This document shows, piece by piece, positions 12,025 to 24,514 of a stretch of 64,000 bases of DNA. Location: NCBI GenBank assembly GCA_036346225.1, contig JARFIW010001254.1:1275001-1339000 (forward strand), read 5' to 3'. Both the position numbers and the translations under genes were made by a program. The DNA comes from Platerodrilus igneus. Lineage: Eukaryota; Arthropoda; Insecta; Coleoptera; Lycidae. The notes beneath the pieces were generated by a model, which ran no database searches, was not told the origin of the DNA, and saw only the letters and a program-made list of their open reading frames with translations. The first letter of the stretch is position 1. Each line of letters begins with the position of its first letter.

Positions 12025-12054
12025 AAGAACTTGACACTGTGGTATGTGAATGGA

Positions 12055-12357
12055 TGGCATCGCCGTGGATCAATGTAGTAAGCGTAAGACTACGGATCCC
12101 AAGGTCCTGGGTTCAAATTCCAACACGGCCGACTGCTTGAAAAATGGCAGGTGAGCATTTTTCACAAAAATTACACCCTCGTTCGGATGAGAGGTTAAAT
12201 GGAGGTCCCGTGTGTGAGTGTTGTCACGCACGTTAAAGATCCCTACCTTGCATGGAACGGCAAGGGTTCGGCAAAATTCTAAATTTCCAGGCAACAAAAA
12301 ACTCGCCTCCTGGCCAATGTAGTATCTTCGGGTGGAGCATTGGAAATGTAAATGAAC
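12055..12357 (+). mobile_element. tRNA-derived SINE, copy 3
   Basis: Plus-strand copy of the same SINE. The tRNA-like head is at the left, with a decayed B box GGTTCAAATTCC near 12111; the body and the tail GTAAATGAAC match copy 2. A 14-bp duplication GGTATGTGAATGGA at 12041-12054 and 12358-12371 defines the insertion. Removing the copy restores the integrase exon frame. Confidence 0.93.
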
Positions 12358-12874
12358 GGTATGTGAATGGAATCTGCATAAAATACGGAATTCTCGCAAC
12401 AGCAATTCACCTTGTGGGAGACCATGCATAATGTACCATACACCTGAATTATATGGAACCATAGATTACATGCACATAGTAACCAAAGCAAACATTGATT
12501 ACTGGACACCGCTAATTATATGTCCAAAACAAAATCTCGACTTAGATGTTCAAGACTTGGTTGCTATATTCATGCAAAACGAAAATTGGTCAATGCCTAC
12601 TGAGCCCTATGCTGCACTAGATTTGTAATTAAAGCTCAGACTCAAATTTACCACTGTTCTATAGTAACGACTCTTTTAAGATAATGTGAAATAAAAGATT
12701 TACTTATAAGTTTATTTTATTAAACAATGCATTTGTAAATCTATTTAAAAAATCTAATAAATGCCATATTTTAGGAATGACAATTAAAAATGCACTAAAT
12801 AGTATATTATGTTGAAAACACGGTAAATGAAAACTTAAATATAAATCTATCATTCATGTTTCAAATATACGTTG

Positions 12875-14540
12875 CTAGGCAAATCCAAAAGAACTCGAGT
12901 TAGCAATACCAAAATTCATGGCAGCTTTAAAATCCTCATAATTCTTACGGACGACTGGTAGTTTTAAATGCAAAGTGCAAGTATTTGCCATCGGGAATTG
13001 TATATTTTCGCTATGTAGAAAAGTAATTAGAGGCTGTACTGGAAACCCCTAAGATGGTAAACAATCTACTCCCATGGAAAACACTAAAATATCTCCAAGC
13101 GTAACCGTATCTGTATCCAAGAAATTTTCTTAAATAAAAGAACATTAAAATAGTGAAAAAAACACAATTAGGTAGTAGTTTAAACAAACCTTCGCAGTCT
13201 AAAATGTAGTCGCGAAAATAAGTTATAACCCGATTTTCTATATTTCGTAAATTTGATCCTATTTCATTGTATATAATTTGAAAAATATTTTCAAATGTTC
13301 CAGCATTAATACTCATTTTGTCGTTGCAAAAACGCAGGTTTACAAATGTCAGGATAGTTTTCATTGTCTGTAAAGTATTAAATGTTTCGAGGCCTTCAAT
13401 ATATTGTTTCAGTGCTCCTTGAATTCGTTGGACGGCATAAAATTGCAATGTATCTACTAACAAAACATTTTCAACAAACTCCTCCCTAAAACAACGCATG
13501 ATCCACCTACCTTCTATCATTTTGGATTTTTCATTTTCATTTTTAATCATAGTAAATCCGGCGATTGAAAAGATATCATTTGAAAATATTATGTCTTGCA
13601 TGTCATAAAGATCTGTGGCTTCAATTAATTTTTCTAGCTGCAACGTTATTTCTGCACTGACGTCGTTAATAATAGGATAAATATTTTCAATTGAGGTCAA
13701 ACAGGCAAAAAGTGTTTCGGAAAAAAATGTGGAGCTGGTCTTCCATGTATTAAGGAGATAGCAATTAATCGCCCAGCTTCAAAATAAAGCTTTTCATCAA
13801 GTGATCTAGCACACAGAGACAAATATTTTTTCTTGTCGCCACAGAACATTCTGCTTTCAAGGATGAAGTTTAAAGCAAGCCTAAACATTTAACGAGTGGG
13901 ACCTCCTTCATCAACAGTAACTTCACTATTGCCTTCGATGTCGCTGAATTTTACCGAAAGTTTGTTAAATGGGGAAAATGTTTTTTTCTCATTGCTCTCA
14001 CGCAACATTCAAAGACATCTTGTCGAAAAATATTAAAATGGGATATTTTGTCTACATTAACTTGTAATGTTATATTTTCTAAAAAACAACAAATGTTTTA
14101 AAAGTCAAAGGTACGCTTATTGAGTTTAAAGTGCTAATCTCCGTATTAACGTCTGTTTGAATAATATTTATTAGATGTGGTTCAAAGGATTCGTTCAAAA
14201 GCGAAGTAACGAGATTAACAAAATCATTGTTAGTTCTTGTATCACTCGCACCTTCAAAATTAACTGCTGTAAGAGGAGGGCTATGTCATTGACTAATCAG
14301 TTGCAGAGAATCAACCTTGTTAGTCATGGACTATGTCACCGATAAATAACGGAAGTTGAATAAACATCAGATTTACATTTACAGTGTCTTGTATCTCAAA
14401 CGTCTTTCATAACATCTATGGGTGTTAGTCCATATCTACCAAGACCAATCCATTATACCGAACAATAATGCTTACCTATTGGAGTACCTCGATCCTGATC
14501 AATGTTTATTCCAGATTTATCCTAAAACAACTCATCAAAG
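12875..14540 (-). pseudogene. HECT-domain protein (G2E3-like HECT lobe), multi-exon, decayed
   Basis: The minus-strand exons read like the HECT ubiquitin-ligase domain of multicopy G2/M-phase-specific E3-like proteins. An upstream exon near 14475-14530 (SGINIDQDRGTPI followed by GTAAGC) probably belongs to the gene. The main exon runs 14078 to 13190 with FRQDVFECCVRAM, a VDEGGPTR motif, GRLIAISLIHGRPAPHFF, then ENRVITYFRDYILDCE and a GTTTGT donor. A 79-bp intron (13111-13189) precedes the last exon (13110-12875): LGDILVFSMGVDCLPS, PLITFLHS, FPMANTCTLHLKLP and FKAAMNFGIANSSSFGFA. The cysteine in ANTC occupies the HECT catalytic position. Defects are a stop replacing the residue after GGPTR (13889-13891), a frame change near 13715 and a stop in the last exon near 13055. 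It converges with the integrase gene only 247 bases away. Confidence 0.78.
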
Positions 14541-15010
14541 TGAAAACTAAATTGAATATTGAACAGGATCAGGTAAACAGCATTTGATTTCGTATTTTTT
14601 AAAGTGTGAGTAGTGATGGACGAAACACAAGACTGAGACCACAATTTCCTAGTCAAGACTTCGATATTTTCCTTACTAATGCCCCTTTTTTAACATTGAA
14701 GTGTTAAAAAAGATGTCATATCAATGCAAATAATTAATTAGCTCCTCTTTGATCGATGAGTTAGGAAAATCTGTCATTAATCTAGCACTATTACACTTGG
14801 ACTGTTGAATTTCGGATACAATCACTCTTGGAACCATTTTATATCCATGATAATCTTCTTTTTATAACGTTAAGGAAAGGATGTATCAGGTATAAAACTA
14901 TCTTTATTCACTGCATGTTAAACGATAAATCTAAAACATTTGGTAAGTATGTGTAGCCAAGTGATAACAACAAATCGGTGGTTTCTAATTTACTGACCAA
15001 CTAGTAAATT
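14541..15010. other. unassigned sequence before the satellite
   Basis: No motif was recognised. It may hold the 5' exons of the HECT-like gene on the minus strand and the end of that element. The satellite begins abruptly at about 15011. Confidence 0.35.
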
Positions 15011-18000
15011 ACTAACACGGGAACTAGCAATCCGATTAAAAAAATTTCAACGTATATCGCTACTACCACGCAACTACCACCCAACACAACACGATTTTTA
15101 ACCCCCCTCGCCCCTTAGGGAGTTAATTTATATAAAACTTACTACCACAGAAACTACCAACCCCATTCAAAAATTTCAACAGATATCGCTACTACTATGC
15201 AACTACCACCCAACACATCACCATTTTCACCCCCCCCCTTTAGGGGGTTGGTTTATATAAAACTCACTACCACAGAAACTACCATTTCGATTAAAAAAAT
15301 TTCAAAGTATATCGCTACTACCATGCAACTACCACCCAACACAACACGATTATCAATACCCTCCCCTGTTAAAAGGTTGGTTCATATAAAGCTCACTACC
15401 ACAGAAACTACCAATCCGATTAAAAGAATTTCAACGGATATCGCTACTACCACCCAATACAATACAATTATCAACCCCACCTCCTCCCTTAGAGGGTTGG
15501 TTTATATACAACTCACTACCACAGAAACTACCAATCCGATTAAAAAATTTCAACAGATATCGTTACTACCATGCAACCACCACCCAACACAACACAATTT
15601 TCAACCCCCCTCCCCCTTAGGGGGTTGGTTTATATAAAACTTACTACCACAGAAACTACCAATCCGATTAAAAAATTTTTTCTCGGATATCGTTACTACC
15701 ACGCAACCACCACCCAACACAACACAATTATTAATCCCCTTTCCCGCTTAGGAGGTCAGTTTATATAAAACTCACTACCACAGGAACTACCAATCCGATT
15801 AAAAAAATTTCAACGGATATCGCTACTACCACGCAACTGCCACCCAACACAACACAATTTTCAACCCCCCTCTCCCCTTAGGGGGTTGGTTTATATAAAA
15901 CACACTACCACAGAAACTATCAATCCGATTAAAAAGATTTCAAAGTATATCGCTACTACCACGCAACGACCACCCAACACAACACGATATTCAACCCTCC
16001 CTCTCCCCTTAGGGAATTGGTTTATATAATACTTACTACCACAGAAACTACCAATCCGATTAAAAAAATTTCAACGGATATCGCTACTACCGCGCAACTA
16101 CCACCCAACACAACACAATTATCAACTGCCCCTCAACCTTAGGGAGTTGGTTTATATACAACTCACTACCACAGAAACTACCAATCCGATTAAAAAAATT
16201 TCAACGGATATCGCTACTACCACTCCACTACAACTCAACACAACACAATTATCAATTCCCCTTCCCCCTTAGGGGGTTAGTTTATATAAAACTTACTACC
16301 ACAAAAATGACCAATCCGATTAAAAAAATTTCAACGGATATCGTTGCTACCACGCAACCACCACCCAACACAACACAATTTTCAACCCTCCTCCCCCTTA
16401 GGGGGTTGGTTTATACAAAACTCACTACCACAGAAACTACCAATCCGATTAAAAAAATCTCAACGGATATCGCTACTACCACGCAACGACCACCCAACAC
16501 AACACGATATTCAAACCTCCCTCCCCCCCTTAGGGGATTGGTTCATATAATACTTACTACCACAGAAACTACCAATCCGATTAAAAAAATTTTAACGGAT
16601 ATCGCTACTACCGCGCAACTACCACCCAACACAACACAATTATCAACTGCCCCTCAACCTTAGGGAGTTGGTTTATATACAACTCACTACCACAGAAACT
16701 ACCAATCCGATTAAAAAAATTTCAACGGATATCGCTACTATCATTCCACTACTACTCAACACAACACAATTATCAATTCCCCTTCCCCCTTAGGGGGTTA
16801 GTTTATATAAAACTTACTACCACAAAAATGACCAATCCGATTAAAAAAATTTCAACGGATATCGTTACTACCACGCATCCACCACCCAACAGAACAAAAT
16901 TTTTAACCCCCCTCCCCCCTTAGGGTATTGGTTTATATAATACTCACTACCACAGAAACTACCAATCCAATTGAAAAAATTTCAACGGATATCGCTACTA
17001 CCCCGCAACTACCACCCAACACAACACAATTTTCAACCCCCACCCACCCTCCTAGGGGGTTGGTTTATATAAAACTCACTACCACAGAAACTACCAATCC
17101 GATTAAAAAAGTTTCACGGATATCGCTACTACCACGCAACTACCACCCAACACAACACAATTATCAATGCCCCACCCCTCCTCCCTTAGGGGGTTGGTTT
17201 ATATACAACTCACTACCACAGAAACTACCAATCCGATTAAAAATTTTTTAACAGATATCGCAACTGCTACGCAACTACCACCCAACACAACACAATTATC
17301 AGTGCCCCACCCATCCTCCCTTAGGGGGTTGCTTTATATACAACTCACTACCACAGAAACTACCAATCCGATTAAAAAAATTTTAACGGATATCGCTACT
17401 ACCACGTAACTACCACCCAACACAACACAATTATCAATGCCCTACCCCTCCTCCCTTAAGGGGTTGAATTATATACAACTCACTACCACAGAAACTACAA
17501 ATTCGATTAAAAAACTTCAACGGATATCGCTATTACCACGCAACTATCACCCAACACAACACAATTTTCAACTCCCCTCCCTCTATAGGGGGTTGGTTTA
17601 TATAAAACTTACTACCACAGAAACTACCAATTCGATTAAAAAAATTTCAACGGATATCGCTACTACCACGCAACTACCACCCAACATAACACGATTTTCA
17701 ACCCCCCTCCCCTTAGGGGGTTAGTTTATATAAAACTCACTACCACAGAAACTACCAATCCGATTAAAAAAATTTCAACAAATATCGTTTCTACTACAAA
17801 ACTACTACCCAACACAATATCATTTTCAACCCCTCCCCCACTTAAGGGGTTGGTTTATATAAAACCCACTACCACAAAAACTACCATTTCGACTAAAAAA
17901 ATTTTAATGTATATCGCTACTACCACGCAACTACCACCCAACACAACACAATTATCAACTCCTCCCCCCTTAGGATGTTGGTTTATATAAAACTCACTAC

Positions 18001-21000
18001 CACAGAAACTACCAATCTGATTAAAAAAATTTTAAGGGATATCGCTACTACCACGCAACTATCACCCAACACAACACAATTATCAACCGCCCCTCCCCCT
18101 TAGGGGGTTGGTTTATATACAACTCACTACCACAGAAATTACCAATTCGATTAAAAAAGTTTCACGGATATCGCTACTACCACGCAACTACCACCCAACA
18201 CAACACAATTATCAATGCCCCACCCCTCCTCCCTTAGGGGGTTGGTTTATATACAACTCACTACCACAGAAACTACCAATCCGATTAAAAAATTTTTAAC
18301 AGATATCGCTACTGCTACGCAACTACCACCCAACACAACACAATTATCAGTGCCCCACCCCTCCTCCCTTAAGGGGTTGGATTATATACAACTCACTACC
18401 ACAGAAACTACAAATTCGATTAAAAACTTCAACGGATATCGCTATTACCACGCAACTATCACCCAACACAACACAATTTTCAACTCCCCTCCCTCTATAG
18501 GGGGTTGGTTTATATAAAACTTACTACCACAGAAACTACCAATTCGATTAAAAAAATTTCAACGGATATCGCTACTACCACGCAACTACCACCCAACATA
18601 ACACGATTTTCAACCCCCCTCCCCCTTAGGGGGTTAGTTTATATAAAACTCACTACCACAGAAACTACCAATCCGATTAAAAAAATTTTAACGGATATCG
18701 CTACTACCACGCAACTACCACCCAACGCAACACAATTTTCAACCCCGCTCTCCCCTTAGCGGGTTGGTTTATATAAAACACACTCAACACACCCAACACA
18801 ACACGATTTTTGCCCCCCCTTTCAAGGAGATTAGTTTATATAAAACTTATTACCACAGAAACTACCAACCCGATTAAAAAAATTTCAACAAATATCGTTT
18901 CTACTACAAAACTACTACCCAACACAATATCATTTTCAACCCCTCCCCCACTTAAGGGGTTGGTTTATATAAAACTCACTACCAAAAAAACTACCATTTT
19001 GATTAAAAAAATTTCAATGTATATCGCTACTACCACGCAACTACCACCCAACACAACACAATTATCAACTCCTCCCCCCTTAGGATGTTGGTTTATATAA
19101 AACTCACTACTACAGAAACTACCAATCTGATTAAAAAATTTCAAGGGATATCGCTACTACCACGCAACTACCACCCAACACAACACAATTATCAACCGCC
19201 CCTCCCCCTTAGGGGGTTGATTTATATACAACTCACTACCACAGAAACTACCATTCCGATTAAAAAAATTTCAACGGACATCGTTACTACCACGCAACTA
19301 CCACCCAACACAACACAATTATCAATCCTCCTTCCCGGTTAGGTGTCAGTTTATATAAAACTCACTACCACATAAACTACCAATCCGATTAAAACAATTT
19401 CATCGCATATCGTTACTACCACGCAACCACCACTTAACACAACACAATTTTCAATCCCCTCCTCCTTAGGGGTTGGTTTATATAAAACTCACTACCACAA
19501 AAACTACCAATCCGATTAAAAAAATTTTAACGGATATCGCTACTACCATGCAACTACCACCCAACGCAACACAATTTTCGACCCCCCTCTCTCCTTAGGG
19601 GGTTGGTTTATATAAAACACACTACCACAGAAACTACCAATCCGATTAAAAAATTTTTAACGTATATCGCTACTACCACGCAACTACCACCCAACACAAC
19701 ACGATATTCAACCCTCTCTCCCCCCTTAAGGGATTGGTTTATATAAAACTTACTAACACAGAAACTACCAATCCGATTAATAAAAGTTTTAACGGATATC
19801 GCTACTACCACGCAACTACCACCCAACACAACACCTTTTTCAACCCCCCTCTTTTTAGGGGGTTGGTTTAATAAAACTAACTACCACAGAAACTACCATT
19901 TCGTTTAAAAAAATTTCAACGTATATCACTACTACCACGCAACTACTACCCAACACAACACAATTATCAACCCCCTCCCCCTTTAGGAGATTGGTTTATA
20001 TAAAGCTCACTACCACAGAAACTACCAATCCGATTAAAAAAAATTTAACGGATATCGCTACTACCATGCAACTACTACCCAACGCAACACAATTTTCGAC
20101 CCCCCTCTCCCCTTAGGGGGTTGGTTTATATAAAACACACTACCACAGAAACTACCAATCCGATTAAAAAATTTTTAACGTATATCGCTACTACCACGCA
20201 ACTACCACCCAACACAACACGATATTCAACCCTCTCTCCCCCCTTAAGGGATTGGTTTATATAAAACTTACTAACACAGAAACTACCAATCCGATTAATA
20301 AAAGTTTTAACGGATATCGCTACTACCACGCAACTACCACCCAACACAACACCTTTTTCAACCCCCCCCTTTTTAGGGGGTTGGTTTATATAAAACTAAC
20401 TACCACAGAAACTACCATTTCGTTTAAAAAAATTTCAACGTATATCACTACTACCACGCAACTACTACCCAACACAACACAATTATCAACCCCCTCCCCC
20501 TTTAGGAGATTGGTTTATATAAAGCTCACTACCACAGAAACTACCAATCCGATTAAAAAAAATTTAACGGATATCTCTACTACCTCGCAACTACCACCCA
20601 ACACAACACAATTATCAAACCCCCTTCCCCTTAGGGGGTTGGTTTATATACAACTCACTACCACACAAACTACCTATCCGATTAAAAAAATTTCAACAGA
20701 TATCGCTACTACCACGCAACTACAACCCAACACAACACAATTATCTAACCCCCTCCTCCCTTAGAGGGTTGGTTTATATACAACTCACTACCACAGAAAC
20801 TACCAATCCGATTAAAAAAATTACAACGTATATCGCTACTACCACGCAACTACCACCCAACACAACACAATTATCAACCCCCTCATCCTTTAGGAGGTTG
20901 GTTTGTATAAAGCTTACTACCACAGAAACTACCAATCCTATTAAGAAAATTTCAACGGATATTGCTACCATTACGCAACTACCACCCAACACAAAACAAT

Positions 21001-21116
21001 TTTCAACTTCCCCTCTCCCCTTAGGAGGTTGGTTTATATAAAATTCACTACCACATAAACTACCAATTCGATTTAAAAAATTTTATGGGATATTGCTACT
21101 ACCACACAACACAATT
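15011..21116 (+). repeat. satellite array A, about 129-bp monomer, about 47 copies
   Basis: The monomers are tandem and imperfect. Landmarks in order are a GGTTGGTTTATATAAAACT box, CACTACCACAGAAACTACC, an AATCCGATTAAAAAAATTTC block, ACGGATATCGCTACTACC, CACCCAACACAACACGATT and a pyrimidine run leading to CCCCCTTAGGGGG. Spacings measured between CCAATCCGAT landmarks are 129 and 132 bp. Most monomers keep GATATC and the TATATAAA-like string. The length is close to a multiple of three, so one frame stays open through several monomers and gives a repeating 43-residue peptide; these frames are not taken as genes. Longer repeat units are described in the findings. Confidence 0.97.
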
Positions 21117-21462
21117 AAATTGGAAGAGAGAAGAACCAAGATATCAGTCACCTGCTCAGAGTATTGAACTGTTGGATATCAATATTTCTTTTTTATAGAG
21201 GTATAGAAAATGTCCGCCGACACAGGAGAAGCGTTTTAATTAACGCTCCTGAAACAGGATTGAGGACATGTAGTACATGCATGCTTATGAGAATAAACAC
21301 ACATGTCCACGAAGCAACCATAACCTGAATAAACTCCTTTTCTCTTGGTCGTTACCTAGGGGGCAAATTTGCAATACCAATTTTCGTTGTGTTCTATATA
21401 TGCAGCGCTACCAGTCTACGCTATCTCAAGAAATCTGAGCACATTCTCCAATGACTGCTGCA
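21117..21462. other. transition between satellite and the MULE remnant
   Basis: Satellite similarity stops at about 21116. No coding motif was seen. The stretch is probably the 3' non-coding end of the minus-strand MULE element. Confidence 0.4.
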
Positions 21463-23490
21463 TTAATGACTTTGAGTAATTTTTGATAGAAACTCTAATG
21501 TAAAATGGTAGGTTTTTGTTATTTCAGACAATTGCGAGGCTATTTTTATGTGGGTTTTGTTAAAAAAATTTTCTGGATAGTCCGCATAAAGAAGTTCTCG
21601 GTTAAATTGATAAGTGCTATAAAGTGGAATTGAAAAAATATTCTCCATGCCTTTTAAAATATTGTCCTTGATTTGTTTTAGGTATGGTAGTAAGGTGTCA
21701 TTTTTCAGCACATGTAAAGGTTTTAAGGATTGCGAAAAAAGTATTTCAGCAAACATGCAACAGTAAATGCCGCAATCATAGCCATTTCTTTGTTGCGGTA
21801 TATCAGTAGGAGTATGTAATGTCTAATCTTTCAAGTTGAAATCTTTGTTTTGGATGCGGAAATAAACCCCATAAAGTTGAAAAAGTAGCAAGGCAGCATC
21901 TACATCAACACTATTACTTAAACTATTCAAATTTAAAATAATTTTCTATCGGGTAAGAACAATAAATAATGTGCAATGGCTGTGTTTTATTAACGGAAAA
22001 AGAACAATATCCTTATCCGGAAATTTGTATCTTAACATATATCGAAGACCATTTTCAAAAGCCGTATCCATTTCTAAATAGCTCAAAACTATTGCTTCCG
22101 CTGGAAAAATCGTTTGTGATGAAAAACGATGTTGGTGGAGTAAAGCAAAATAAATGTTTAATATTGAATCATTAGTAAACCAGTCAATGTCGCTCTCATT
22201 GCTTGCAGGCACCAAGCACTGCAAGTCGGAAGGATAAATGGATCTGCCATAAATACAAAACTCTCTATTTTTATGAACTTTTTCTGTAAAGGTGCTCCAG
22301 ATATCACATTCTTGTTTATCAAATTCAATTATTTTATTCTGCCATTTATGAAATTTATAACGTAATTCTTTAGTGACTGGAGTTGAAAAAGGAGGGGGCG
22401 TGAAGTTGATCAAACTAGTCTTGGTTACAGTAGTTGCTGGCAAAATGTTTAAAGTGGGTTCGTGATATTTACTTTTAACCAACCCGTTTCTAATAACATA
22501 GGGACTAGAAATGTAGTTTGACCATCATCCGCTTTAAGTACACTTCTTTAGCGCCTTCTACAACCAATATGTTTCGAGGCTTTTTCCTGCCACTTTTAAA
22601 ACCCCGCTTTTTTCGAAGAAATTTAGATAATTTTAAAAAGTGCTGTTGTTGATTATCAATTCCAATTGCCATCGTTGCAGCAGTGATATGATGACATTGC
22701 CTTCCAATTTTACAGGTACAACTCTCTTTTGGATATAAGGTAACCATGTATTTTTGATTTTTTGAAGATACTATAAAAACTTGCTCATCTGGTATGAGTT
22801 TTACATTATTGTTAAGAAGTAACATTTTAGCTAAAGCAAAATTTGTAAAAGGCTTTTCTGCAATCGGTTTTTCTTTTTTTGGTAAAATAGCAAAATCTCT
22901 ATTTTTAAATATATAAAGCAATTTATCAAGTGGAAGATGCGTTGTTGGATATACAACTGTTGTTGAATCTTGGATAAGATGTTGGCTTTTAAGTAATAAT
23001 TCTCTGTGTTACACAATCCTCTAATTATTTCCTTGTGATAGCACAAGTCTAGCTGGTACAATAGCAAAACTAGTACTTGCACTAGAACTTCTTTTCTCTC
23101 AATAAGTCTCTTAAGGACCGCATTAAAACTTTCCGCCGGATTAATAGTAATGCCGCTACCCGGAGTGTAAATATCATGAGAAATGAGCTTCCATTTACCA
23201 CTTTGCAAAACAGCTTGCTGGAGGTGCTTATTATAATATTTTGTAAACAGGCCACTGTTTTTTCATTTGTTCCAGTAGTAACAAATATTCTTGTTCTGAA
23301 TTGGAGTTCAACAAATTCCAAACATGTTTTTTGTATACAATTTCATCTCCATCAGAATGTTTATGGGTTGTGACCCAATGCTTTACATCCCTCTGTATGT
23401 GATTCCAACAAAAAAAATAGGGGCTATCTAGAAACGTTTGCTTAATCGCTGCTGTTATAGCTGCTTCTATATCAGTCACAAAAATTTTCT
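21463..23490 (-). pseudogene. MULE transposase remnant with SWIM finger and Ulp1-type (C48) protease domain
   Basis: The minus strand starts inside the transposase core: FVTDIEAAITAA (Asp 2 region, near 23470), a CWNHIQRDVKHW helix (about 23400), and PAESFNAVLKRLIERK. A SWIM zinc finger follows (CTCKIGRQCHHI, C-x-C-x5-C-x-H, about 22685-22720). A basic linker (KKRGFKSGRKKPR) leads to a second domain: DIDWFTNDSILNIYFALL (about 22140-22195), HSHCTLFIV (catalytic His, about 21965-21990) and QQRNGYDCGIYCC (catalytic Gln and Cys, about 21756-21795). That is the layout of Ulp1/SENP cysteine proteases. The expected Asp after the His strand seems to be Asn (LNLNSL), the Trp after the His is Cys, and stops lie between most pieces. 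The N-terminal half of the transposase is absent. Confidence 0.8.
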
Positions 23491-24065
23491 AACACCAATT
23501 TCACACTTTCCATAAAATCTACTTTTCTGGAAAGTGAAGTTTGTTAAAACTAACCACAATAGGTTTTAGAAATATAAATTCTTATCAAAACACACAATCT
23601 CCCTATGAATATTTAATAAATTAAATTAAACTACAATTGTTTCAAGCCTCAACTGTGCACATCCTCAAGTTGTAGAAAAAACTTAAAATAAAATTTCATT
23701 GGAGAACATACTGGAATACAAATTAATAGTACAACGTGGCTAGCTATAATTTAAGTTACCTTACATAAGAAAACATAATTCTTAATAACATATAGCTGTA
23801 GATTTACAACATTTTTAAATTTACAGCCCCTCCATGGAACGAGTTAATCTGAAAACGATATTTAAAAAACCTTTTTTACAAGTACCCCCTTTTTCTGAAA
23901 ATCGGAACGTTTGACCATGACCAAGCATTGCTTTAGTTTTCCAAACATAGTTCTATAGAGACAATTCCATAAGTCAAACTAAACTAAAGGCATTTGGGCA
24001 AACAGATAACCGGACCAATTGTAAAAATTTCTTCTTGTTCCAATGGCTATCTTTTTATACTGAAT
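23491..24065. other. AT-rich non-coding stretch
   Basis: This is where the missing N-terminal half of the minus-strand MULE would be expected. No matching motif is readable, so the element is truncated or too decayed here. Confidence 0.4.
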
Positions 24066-24514
24066 GTTACAAAATGTTTGTGCTATAATTAGGCACGAAT
24101 TAGGCACCATTTTGCGCTGTTAAAACTAAGTTATATTAATAAAAGTATTGCTTCGGCCAAGTTCACGTAGCCGCACTGCTTCGAAATTTTGAAAAAAATT
24201 TTGCGTCATAATTAGGCGCCCATTAGGCGCCCATTGGGCGCCATTTTTGCACCATTGAAATAAAATTTTGCGCCCACTTGGCAAACAAGTTATTTAGAAA
24301 ATCTGTAGGTGCGTTTCACGCACCTACGGAAATTTCCTAAATAACTTGTTTGCCAAATTTTTTGGAAAAACAAAAAATGTGCGGCTGTGCGAACTTGGCC
24401 TGAAAAAAAATGGTTTTTAAAATAACTCGAATGATAAGAGGGCGCAAAATTTAGTTTTACGGAGTAAAATAGCGCCTAATTGACGCCTAATTATAGCACA
24501 AACATTTTTGTAAA
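24066..24514. mobile_element. foldback/MITE-like element (long imperfect palindrome)
   Basis: The two halves are inverted copies of each other. The outer arms read TTACAAAATGTTTGTGCT then ATAATTAGGC at the left, and the reverse complement of nearly the same string ends near 24514 at the right. The strings GGCCAAGTTC and GCCGCAC recur inverted in both arms, as does TTGGCAAACAAGTTATTTAG. The centre is a perfect hairpin, GTAGGTGCGT at 24305-24314 and its complement at 24318-24327 with a 3-base loop. The left arm is longer through a small GGCGCCCATTA tandem duplication. There is no coding capacity. A target duplication was not identified. Confidence 0.8.

Larger units (their letters stand above)
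10285..12628 (+). pseudogene. integrase-core (rve-fold) transposase with intron, split by a SINE
   Basis: The first exon (10285-11115) begins MRVRELIKTYYQ, with a helix-turn-helix region (HQEIITCLLLNDGVSLSLRH), a KLHGYKWMH segment and a basic RQRRRLRRRKYF patch. The integrase core follows: WHTDCHYRLK (Asp 1), IDGYSRYIIWL, LRTDMGTEN (Asp 2) and QANQRIEAWWSILRK (Glu), giving a complete DDE triad. It ends at CAG followed by GTAAAA, a good splice donor. The second exon (about 12025-12628) has ELDTVVCEWN, is cut by a SINE, and continues with RNSNSPCGRP and PELYGTIDY to a stop at 12626-12628. The expected acceptor before 12025 is weak (GG or a shifted AG), and no stop lies in exon 1. The family resembles the multicopy integrase-core proteins seen in fish and invertebrates (Pfam rva_4 or IS3EU-like; naming uncertain). 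Confidence 0.8.

Noticed and set aside
15197..21041. Open frames of 60-190 residues rich in TTTETTNPI
   Set aside because: They are read-through of the 129-bp satellite monomer; the opposite strand gives equal-length hydrophobic frames. No evidence of a gene.
15011..21116. Telomeric repeat because each monomer holds TTAGG
   Set aside because: TTAGG occurs once per monomer inside CCCCCTTAGGGGG and is not tandem, so this is not an insect telomere array.
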